Positions 1 to 5,475 of a stretch of 5,475 nucleotides of DNA are shown piece by piece. Where the stretch lies: contig JALQUL010000062.1 of the NCBI GenBank assembly GCA_023260735.1, positions 1 to 5,475 of the forward strand, read 5' to 3'. The DNA is from Limnohabitans sp. (GTDB taxonomy: Bacteria > Pseudomonadota > Gammaproteobacteria > Burkholderiales > Burkholderiaceae_C). The notes below the pieces were generated by a model. It was not told the DNA's origin. It saw only the letters and a list, made by a program, of their open reading frames with translations, and did no database searches. Position 1 is the stretch's first letter, and each line of letters opens with the position of its first letter. Made by a program: the position numbers and the translations under genes.

Positions 1-22
1 TCTAAGTACATACTAGACTATT

Positions 23-50
23 GTGAATTTATCGTGAATTGGGTTGAAGT
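23..50 (+). promoter_or_regulatory. Putative tandem binding site for the OmpR-family regulator
   Basis: Two exact GTGAATT copies at 23-29 and 34-40 are 11 bases apart, and a degenerate third unit (GTTGAAGT, 43-50) keeps the TGAA core, giving cores at 24, 35 and 45. OmpR/PhoB-family regulators typically bind as head-to-tail dimers on direct repeats with a 10-11 base period. The site lies 57-84 bases upstream of the start of exactly such a regulator. I infer autoregulation. No convincing -35/-10 pair could be fixed: TTGTTC (53-58) with TACACT (74-79) is only a weak match with a short spacer. Confidence 0.4.
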
Positions 51-106
51 CTTTGTTCAAATCATTCACCCCATACACTTTTATTACGTAAGCGACCTCA
101 AAAAAT

Positions 107-817
107 ATGTCCACTACCACACTGCTACTTATCGAAGATGATCAGCGCCTAGCCGATATGGTGAGCCAATATTTACAGCAATCTGGCTATGTTTGTCATC
201 ATGCCAATACGGGCCTTGCCGGTATTGCAGCCATTCAGCAATTTACCCCTGATTTGGTAGTACTAGATCTAATGCTGCCAGATATTGATGGACTAGAGGT
301 GTGCAGGCGCATTAGAGCCCTACCTCAACCCACTAATAGATTACCAGTATTAATGCTGACTGCAAAAGGTGATCCAATGGATAGAATTATTGGCCTTGAA
401 ATGGGTGCCGATGATTATTTACCCAAGCCCTTTGAGCCACGCGAATTACAGGCCAGAATTAAAGCCATATTAAGGCGAGGTGGTGGTACGGCTACTACCA
501 ATCAAACCAGTCAATTGCAATTTGGTTCTTTAAGTATAGATAAAGATTCGAGAACAGTTTCTGTTGCTGGGCAAGTGGCAGAGCTTACCTCGCATCAATT
601 TGATTTGTTATGGGTACTTGCAGAACGTGCGGGCCGTGTATTAAGCCGAGATCAAATTATGGAGTTAGTACGAGGTAAAGAGCTAGAGGCTTTTGACCGG
701 TCAATAGATGTGCACATGGGCAGAATTCGTTCTGCCATTGAAAAAGATCCTAAAAATCCACAGCGAATTTTAACGGTTCGTGGTGTTGGTTATGTTTTAG
801 CTAGGCAGCAAGATTAA
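107..817 (+). CDS. OmpR-family two-component response regulator
   Basis: This is a 236-residue cytoplasmic transcription regulator activated by phosphorylation. The receiver domain spans about residues 5-120. It has the acidic pair D11-D12, the phospho-acceptor D54 in VVLDLMLPDIDG, the switch residue T85 and the conserved K107 in the KPFEP motif. A short Gly/Thr-rich linker (about 125-136) leads to an OmpR/PhoB winged-helix DNA-binding domain (about 137-232), with the recognition helix near 197-212 (DRSIDVHMGRIR) and the typical ending TVRGVGYVL. Length is normal for the family. The ATG at 107 places the first beta strand directly at the N terminus. No clear Shine-Dalgarno sequence precedes it. 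The histidine kinase gene follows after 42 bases, so the two are very likely a cognate pair. The protein resembles RstA/CpxR/OmpR-type regulators, but the target genes cannot be named from sequence. Confidence 0.95.
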   Translation: MSTTTLLLIEDDQRLADMVSQYLQQSGYVCHHANTGLAGIAAIQQFTPDLVVLDLMLPDIDGLEVCRRIRALPQPTNRLPVLMLTAKGDPMDRIIGLEMGADDYLPKPFEPRELQARIKAILRRGGGTATTNQTSQLQFGSLSIDKDSRTVSVAGQVAELTSHQFDLLWVLAERAGRVLSRDQIMELVRGKELEAFDRSIDVHMGRIRSAIEKDPKNPQRILTVRGVGYVLARQQD

Positions 818-859
818 TTAGATAGAATAAAAATTAGCCAATAATTTCATTTACAAAAT

Positions 860-2200
860 ATGGGTTTTAATCGTTTTTATGCGCGTCTTTATATGCGCAT
901 CTGGTTAGCTGTAGTAGGCGCCGTATTATTAGCCGTAATGTTAATGATGTTGGTTTGGCACTTTAGTACAGAAAAGCAAGGGGTTAGTCAATTAAAAGAA
1001 TTGGTTTTGCGTAATGCACAAGGCGAGCAAGTCGGTGTTGCGATAGCTCGCTTGCCAAAAATGCCTGGCCAAGGTGCAGAATTTACACTTACATTAGACA
1101 AAGCTTTAGCTGCTGGCGAGCCCTTGGTTTTGCAATTACCTGCCCGCAGAGCACTGAAACGAAACTTAAATGAAAAAGACGGTGGCTTTATGGGCCCCAT
1201 GAATCCACCGCCAGGCTATGGCACTCCGATTAGGCCACCGAGTTCTTGGTGGGAACTACTTGTGCCCACCTTTGGTTTTGTGTGGTGGATGTTATTAGTT
1301 GGCGTGGCAGTAGCCCTAGGCGCATACCCCCTAATTCGCAGGCTCACTTCTAGATTAGAAGAGTTAGAAAGTGGTGTTAAAAAATGGGGAAATGGCGACT
1401 TATCGACTCGGCTTCCCGTTCAAGGTCACGATGAGGTGGCGGTATTGGCTAAACGCTTTAACGATGCGGCACAACAAATTGAACAACTTTTATTGTCACA
1501 TAAAGCTTTGTTAGCCAACGCTTCCCACGAATTACGTTCACCTTTAGCCAGAATTCGCATGGGTTTAGAGTTGTTAGGTCAAAACCCCATGGTCATAGGT
1601 TCTGAAATTAATCATGAACAATTAAGGCTTGAAATTTACCGCAATATTAATGAGCTTGATGAGTTGGTTGATGAAATTTTGTTATCAAGTCGTCTTGATG
1701 CCACCAATGCAGATATTGGACAATTAGAGTTAGTAGAGTTAACCGATATTGCACGCGATGAATGTCGTCGTATGCCGGCTACCCTTAATGCCCCAGATAT
1801 TACAATGGTGGGATCTACTAAACTACTCAGACGACTATTACGTAATCTTATTGAAAATGCCCATAAATATGCCAAGCCTATTTCACAAAATGGTAGTTTA
1901 GTTGCTCAACAAGTCGAGGTTTCTTTAACGGTTTTTCAGCTTGAAAAAGACAATTGGGTACAAATTCAAGTTGATGACAACGGGCCTGGAGTACCAGAAG
2001 ACCAAAGGGAGCGAATTTTTGAGCCTTTTTATCGTATGCGCGGTGCCAGCGAAAAAGATGGTGGTGTAGGTTTGGGATTGGCCTTAGTGCAATCAATAGC
2101 AAAGCGACACGGTGGTAAGGCGGTTTGTCAATCTGCACCATCTGGTGGTGCAAGATTCATTGTAAAAATGCCCCTAATGCCTTTAGGTGCAGAAGAATAA
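860..2200 (+). CDS. HAMP-domain membrane sensor histidine kinase
   Basis: This is a 446-residue inner-membrane kinase that should phosphorylate the regulator encoded just upstream. Transmembrane helix 1 is at about residues 14-35. A short periplasmic sensor segment (about 37-132) ends in a proline-rich stretch (113-127). Transmembrane helix 2 is at about 133-155. The HAMP linker (about 156-210) contains P157, the DLSTRLP segment and D191-E192. The dimerisation/phosphotransfer helix carries the phospho-acceptor H223 in ASHELRSPLARIR. The ATPase domain has the N box (324-338, with N329 and N333), the G1 box DDNGPG (372-377), the F box FEPFY (387-391) and the G2 box GVGLGLAL (402-409). All catalytic motifs are intact and the length is normal. 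The ATG at 860 follows a 42-base gap without a good ribosome binding site, so translation may depend on the upstream gene. The architecture is RstB/CpxA/EnvZ-like. The stimulus cannot be inferred. Confidence 0.94.
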   Translation: MGFNRFYARLYMRIWLAVVGAVLLAVMLMMLVWHFSTEKQGVSQLKELVLRNAQGEQVGVAIARLPKMPGQGAEFTLTLDKALAAGEPLVLQLPARRALKRNLNEKDGGFMGPMNPPPGYGTPIRPPSSWWELLVPTFGFVWWMLLVGVAVALGAYPLIRRLTSRLEELESGVKKWGNGDLSTRLPVQGHDEVAVLAKRFNDAAQQIEQLLLSHKALLANASHELRSPLARIRMGLELLGQNPMVIGSEINHEQLRLEIYRNINELDELVDEILLSSRLDATNADIGQLELVELTDIARDECRRMPATLNAPDITMVGSTKLLRRLLRNLIENAHKYAKPISQNGSLVAQQVEVSLTVFQLEKDNWVQIQVDDNGPGVPEDQRERIFEPFYRMRGASEKDGGVGLGLALVQSIAKRHGGKAVCQSAPSGGARFIVKMPLMPLGAEE

Positions 2201-2275
2201 GTCACAATAGAGCCCTTACATCATAAGCTAATAAAGCTATTTTTTTATCTAGCTTGTGCCATCGTTAATAGGTTT

Positions 2276-2282
2276 AAAGGAG
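2276..2282 (+). promoter_or_regulatory. Strong ribosome binding site that fixes a TTG start
   Basis: AAAGGAG ends six bases before the TTG at 2289. No ATG or GTG sits at a better distance. The resulting N terminus, MGNRLTQIATRTGDGG, matches the usual start of betaproteobacterial cobalamin adenosyltransferases, which also begin MGNRL. The Shine-Dalgarno sequence and family N terminus agree, so the TTG start is well supported. Confidence 0.8.
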
Positions 2283-2288
2283 TTTTAA

Positions 2289-2852
2289 TTGGGTAATCGT
2301 CTGACACAAATTGCCACCCGCACAGGTGATGGCGGAACCACTGGTTTGGGTGATAACACCCGAGTTTCAAAAGCCCATGCCAGAGTCATGGCAATGGGTG
2401 ACGTAGATGAACTCAACTCCAATATTGGTGTGTTGTTGTGTGAGTCCTTACCTCCTGTTGCGCGTGAAGTTTTAATTGAAGTGCAGCATCAACTTTTTAA
2501 CCTAGGTGGAGAGTTGTCTATTCCTGGGTATGAGTTATTAAAACCAGAGGCTGTTATAGCCCTAGACCAAGCCTTAGCAGACCATAATGCCGAGTTACCA
2601 AAGTTATTAGAGTTTATTTTACCGGCAGGTAACAGGGCAGCCTCTTTAGCCCATGTGTGCCGAACTGTCGCACGCCGTGCTGAGCGCAGCGTCGTGTTAT
2701 TAGGCGAGCAAGAATCGTTAAAAGACACTCCACGCCAGTACTTAAATCGTTTAAGTGATCTGATGTTTGTACTGGCTAGAGTCTTTAACCGTATGAATGG
2801 TGGCGATGATGTTTATTGGAAAAGCGAAAGAATGAGTCAGCTAGAGAGCTAA
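2289..2852 (+). CDS. PduO-type cob(I)alamin / cob(I)yrinic acid a,c-diamide adenosyltransferase
   Basis: This 187-residue cytoplasmic enzyme moves the 5'-deoxyadenosyl group of ATP onto cob(I)alamin (or a cob(I)yrinate precursor), producing adenosylcobalamin. The family forms a trimer of helical bundles with the ATP site at subunit interfaces. The N-terminal ATP-binding loop TRTGDGGTTGLGD is at residues 10-22. DVDELNS (38-44), the helix RTVARRAERSV (125-135) with the family's key arginines and acidic residue, and NRLSDLMFVLAR (153-164) are all intact. Length is normal. Initiation is at TTG, placed by a strong Shine-Dalgarno sequence. The gene lies 88 bases after the kinase gene and just before a strong terminator, so it may be co-transcribed with the two-component pair or have its own promoter in the gap. 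There are no cobalamin synthesis genes nearby, so it probably serves salvage or final activation of B12. The family is often labelled PduO, CobO or MMAB. I leave the symbol blank because naming varies. Confidence 0.94.
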   Translation: MGNRLTQIATRTGDGGTTGLGDNTRVSKAHARVMAMGDVDELNSNIGVLLCESLPPVAREVLIEVQHQLFNLGGELSIPGYELLKPEAVIALDQALADHNAELPKLLEFILPAGNRAASLAHVCRTVARRAERSVVLLGEQESLKDTPRQYLNRLSDLMFVLARVFNRMNGGDDVYWKSERMSQLES

Positions 2853-2883
2853 ACTACTGAGTGGTTGTATCGCATACATTTTT

Positions 2884-2913
2884 AAAAGGGCTTGTCATTA
2901 ACAAGCCCTTTTT
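2884..2913 (+). terminator. Rho-independent terminator after the adenosyltransferase gene
   Basis: A perfect 12-bp stem is formed by AAAAGGGCTTGT (2884-2895) and its complement ACAAGCCCTTTT (2901-2912) around the five-base loop CATTA. The descending arm ends in a run of five T. It begins 31 bases after the stop codon of the adenosyltransferase gene. On the minus strand the stem is followed by TTTTAAAAA-like sequence beginning within its arm, so it could also weakly stop transcription arriving from the decayed operon on the right. Confidence 0.92.
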
Positions 2914-3308
2914 GATATTTATAACTAGAGTTAGAATCCATTAGGGAAAACCAGAGCCTAAAAATAAAAAATTGAAAAACCTCGAGTAACGCAGTTAATA
3001 CCTAAAATGCAAGCAAATGAAGACAATAAAACAACTTATAGTTGTGTTTTGTAAAGTAAAGTTGTTGTAAAAAAGATAAAAAATTCAACCGATTAAAGAG
3101 TTTTCAACGTAAGCGATGAGTTATTGTTAAAAAACAAGTTCATCAAGCGATGACTGGAAGTCTGCAAAAAAATTGGTACAAAACTACGATTAAATACGTC
3201 AAATTACCAATTGGTAAAAAATTAATAGAAATTTAACACAAAAAATAAAATCAAAAGTGAATTTTTGGTTGGTTGAAAATAAAACTGTAAATTGCATTAC
3301 AAATTGAG
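2914..3308. other. AT-rich intergenic stretch with no recognisable gene
   Basis: About 395 bases between the terminator and the C-terminal end of the fusion-protein pseudogene. I see no supported reading frame, RNA gene or transposon end. It contains a weak hairpin (ACAACT-TAT-AGTTGT, 3031-3045), a 9-base direct repeat AAGCGATGA (3111-3119 and 3145-3153), and a 14-base palindrome listed separately. A-tracts are frequent. It could be the fully eroded remains of further genes of the decayed operon, but no protein similarity is visible. Confidence 0.6.
3204..3217. repeat. Perfect 14-base palindrome
   Basis: TTACCAATTGGTAA is perfectly self-complementary with its centre between 3210 and 3211. 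A related half, AATTGGTA, recurs just upstream at about 3171-3178. It might be a repressor-type operator or only a chance product of AT-rich sequence. No promoter or intact gene next to it supports a function. Confidence 0.3.
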
Positions 3309-4263
3309 TTATTTAAGACTTTGGTCAAGCCGTTCTGTAAAGGGACGTAAAATGTAGCTAAGTAAAGTTCTAGAGCCAGTATTGATAATAATCGTAGCAG
3401 GCAGCCCAATGCGCAAGTTCAGCTTTTTCATCGTCTCTGCATCCATTATTTTCACCTTATCCTCAAAATAAGGTATTCCTGTTTTTGGGTCTGTAATACG
3501 ATCAGCAGAAACAAAAATCAATAAGTCATCAATATATGCTGCGACTTATTTCCCTCTAGGGTTAGAAAAAGTACCGTCACTGACATGTTAGGTTTTACTC
3601 TATCGGCAAAGTCAACAGGAGTTCTTGCGTTGATTAAATATCGGCCATCATCTGGGACTAATTCAAACAGAACTGTACCCCCACTTACAGAAACGCCAGT
3701 TGCTTTTACGTTGGCGTTCATAACCAAGCTACTAGTAGGAGAAAAGACTTTTAAGAAGTTGAGGTCTTGGTCAAGTGCGGTAATTTTTTCTTTGTATTTT
3801 TTCAATCTCGATTTGTTTTGCTCGATTCGTGATTGCATTTCAAGGCTATCACTCAAAGTAACAGACAGTTGTGATTGTTGAATTGCCAAAGCATTGGCAA
3901 TTAAGAAATCCGAATTAAAAAGCTCTTGTTTGCTTTTTAATTGCAACTTTAAGTTTTCGATATGTTAGTTTCTGGACTTTAAAGCGTCTATTAAAGTTCG
4001 ATTCGATTGCTCTAGACCTCTGATAGATTCTTCAGTTGCTCTTAAAGTAGATTCAATCAATTTAGGATTATATTCTAATAAAACTTCAACCTTTAAAACA
4101 TAATTACTATTCTTTTTATTTCATTGAGTTATTAATCCATATGCAGATGCAGTTACTATTATTTTTTCATTTTAGAAAATAATAAAAATTGTGCGAAAAA
4201 CTCCTTTTTTCATAGAAAAGTTACAGATAAAATAATGAAATAAAATATAAAAATAACCAACAT
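3309..4263 (-). pseudogene. Broken HlyD/PrtE/AprE-type membrane fusion protein of a type I secretion system
   Basis: In the family this protein spans the periplasm and links the ABC exporter to the outer-membrane channel. Reading leftwards, from ATG 4263-4261, a hydrophobic stretch (LVIFIFYFIILSVTFL) matches the N-terminal membrane anchor. Next comes the first lipoyl half-motif, best read as KKIIVTASAYGLITQ...NYVLKVEVLLEYNP, and a charged coiled coil (about 4080-3760). The second lipoyl half-motif follows (FSPTSSLVMN to VLFELVPDDG, about 3755-3635). The C-terminal domain has VSADRITD and LSYILRPFTERL and ends at a TAA (3309-3311). Lesions are a TGA at 4210-4212, a one-base loss in the A run at 4162-4167, a TGA at 4121-4123, a TAA at 3965-3967, and a one-base loss near 3521-3540. 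The N terminus may reach about 4298. Repaired, the product is near 320-330 residues, shorter than the usual 430 or so, mainly in the coiled coil. It lies directly downstream of the exporter remnant, the standard D-E order. The family assignment is strong. The repairs are alignments to remembered family consensus. Confidence 0.88.
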
Positions 4264-4300
4264 TATAATTTTTTATTTATATATTATATTGTTAATTATT

Positions 4301-5475
4301 TTAATTTAGTAAATAAAATAAACGTATATTTTTGATTTTTAATTGATCATTATTAATTAATATTAAATTATCTGAAAGTGAAATTAATTTAGCTTGATGA
4401 GTAGTGAAAATAATGGTTAAATTTTTCTTTTTTAACAAAGAAATTGAATGACTGAGTTGATTTAAAGAAAGATCATCTAATCCAGCACCAGGTTCATCTA
4501 AAAAAATTAGATTAGGATTATTATATAAAGTCCTAGCAAAACCTATTTTTCTCTTTTGCCCTTCAGATCAACCAAAACCATTATCTCCCAAAACTGTTTC
4601 ATAACCAGCTGGTAAAGATATAATCATTTCATGTCCACCAGCAGCTTGTGCTGCCTCAATGACTAATTCACTATTTACTTCACCAAATCGTGCAATATTT
4701 TCAGAAACTTTTCCTGCTAATAAATCGGTTGTTTGGCTTAAATATCCAATATATTTTCCTAAATCATTAAAATTACGTTTGGTTAAGTCAGACTTATCTA
4801 AATATACAAACCCTTCATTGGCTTGATAAATTCCAGATAATAATTTTAAAAGTGAAGTTTTACCAGCTCCACTAAGACCAATAATTGCAGTGGTAGTGCC
4901 TGCAGTAATAATTAAATTAATATTTTTTAAAGTAGGTTTAGTGTTTTTATTTAGATTTAAAGACAAATCTTTGGCTATGATATTACCAATAGGTTGAACA
5001 AGCTCAATACTAAATTCTTGAATATTTTGGTTATCTGCTAAAACTTTAATAGATGAAAACGATTTTTTAAATTAAGAAACTTGTTTCCATGAATTAATAA
5101 TACCTTCTAATGGACTTAAGGTTTTACCCAGTAATAAATTAGTTGCAAAAATCATCCCCATAGTGATTTCATTTTTTTAGTACTAGATATACACCAAGTG
5201 CAAAAACAAGTGCTTGAATAAGTGTTTTTGCAAATTTAGTAATTGAGGTAATTTCAACTGCTCTTGAACTAGTAACTTGTTGTTTTAAAAAACTTTATTT
5301 TCTTATTTTGTTAATTTTTGCTGTAAGTTAATTAGCATTAGCAAATCCAACAAAGGCTCTGACGAGGCTGTTGCATTATTCATTACTTTACGTTCTTTAA
5401 AGCTTAACTGTTGCGATTCTTCTAATTGTTTAGAGGTAAATCTTTGAGTTAAAAATTCTAAACTACAATCAATAT
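4301..5475 (-). pseudogene. Broken PrtD/AprD-type ABC exporter (type I secretion), N-terminal part beyond window edge
   Basis: In the family this membrane ABC protein powers one-step export of RTX-like proteins. The frame is open at the edge (5475) through a membrane-domain helix region (LEESQQLSFKERK, MNNATASSE). It then gives QQVTSSRAVEITSITKFAKT, LGVYLVLKNEITMG, LLGKTLSPLEG and NSWKQVS, the hallmark PrtD-type membrane segment. The ATPase domain has Walker A GLSGAGKT (4856-4879), Q-loop YLSQ, VSENIARFGEV, LPAGYETVLGDNGFG, a signature reading stop-SEGQ instead of LSGGQ (4568-4570 is TGA), Walker B LIFLDEP (4490-4510) and H-loop His (4397-4399), ending at TAA 4301-4303. Lesions are a one-base loss near 5355-5359, TAA at 5328-5330, TAA at 5295-5297, a one-base gain in the A7 run (5172-5178), TAA at 5072-5074, and the TGA. 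About 390 codons are visible of a usual 550-600. The longest uninterrupted piece (about 4571-5071) covers the N-terminal two thirds of the ATPase domain and cannot work as an exporter. Confidence 0.9.

Noticed and set aside
988..1200. Minus-strand open frame of 70 codons
   Set aside because: Lies wholly inside the histidine kinase gene on the opposite strand. Its sequence shows no domain and no ribosome binding site.
1636..2153. Two minus-strand open frames opposite the kinase domain
   Set aside because: Antisense shadows of a strongly conserved coding region. The protein sequences look like reverse reading of the kinase and have no family signature.
2225..2255. AAGCTA/TAGCTT inverted repeat and a T7 run between the kinase and adenosyltransferase genes
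   Set aside because: The hairpin preceding the T run has only a 4-bp AGCT stem, and the longer inverted repeat encloses the T run itself, so neither makes a convincing terminator.
2489..2728. Minus-strand open frame opposite the adenosyltransferase
   Set aside because: Shadow of the well-supported plus-strand gene. It has no motif or start signal.
2914..3308. CRISPR array, transposon end or small RNA in the gene-free stretch
   Set aside because: Only one 9-base direct repeat and weak hairpins are present. There is no regular repeat-spacer pattern, no transposase fragment and no strong structured element.
3585..3881. Plus-strand open frame of 98 codons
   Set aside because: It lies opposite the second lipoyl half-motif and coiled coil of the fusion-protein remnant, whose minus-strand reading matches the family. 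The plus-strand product matches nothing I recognise.
3309..5475. Genetic recoding (TAA/TAG as Gln or TGA as Trp) rescuing the secretion genes
   Set aside because: Four frameshifts would remain, normal Gln and Trp codons are used in the same remnants, and the intact neighbours follow the standard code and end in TAA.

Overview
The window falls into two halves. Bases 1-2913 hold a compact block of three intact plus-strand genes. Bases 2914-5475 are visibly more AT-rich and hold the decayed remains of a type I secretion operon on the minus strand. The three intact proteins read like those of a low-GC betaproteobacterium (a Burkholderiales, Polynucleobacter or Methylophilales-like organism). That placement is an inference from protein style, above all the cobalamin adenosyltransferase, and not a measured result.

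Intact half. An OmpR-family response regulator (107-817) is followed after a 42-base gap by its likely partner, a HAMP-containing membrane histidine kinase (860-2200). After 88 bases comes a PduO-type cob(I)alamin adenosyltransferase (2289-2852) with a TTG start behind a strong ribosome binding site. A perfect 12-bp-stem terminator (2884-2913) closes the block. Upstream of the regulator, tandem TGAA-centred repeats with 10-11 base spacing (23-50) look like an OmpR-type binding site and suggest autoregulation.

Decayed half. After about 395 bases with no recognisable gene, the minus strand carries two neighbouring pseudogenes, read from the right edge leftwards. The first (5475 to 4301) is a PrtD/AprD-type ABC exporter: the end of its membrane domain and a complete nucleotide-binding domain can be read once four in-frame stops and two frameshifts are bypassed. 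The second (about 4263 to 3309) is a PrtE/AprE/HlyD-type membrane fusion protein: the N-terminal membrane segment, first lipoyl half-motif, coiled coil, second lipoyl half-motif and C-terminal beta domain can be followed across three stops and two frameshifts. Together they are the inner-membrane part of a one-step exporter of the kind that secretes RTX-type proteins. No outer-membrane partner or substrate gene lies in the window.

I see no undescribed system. The points most worth a second look are the well-preserved but multiply broken exporter operon, the pattern of its stops (TAA where Gln would fit, TGA where Leu or Trp would fit), and the putative autoregulatory repeats.
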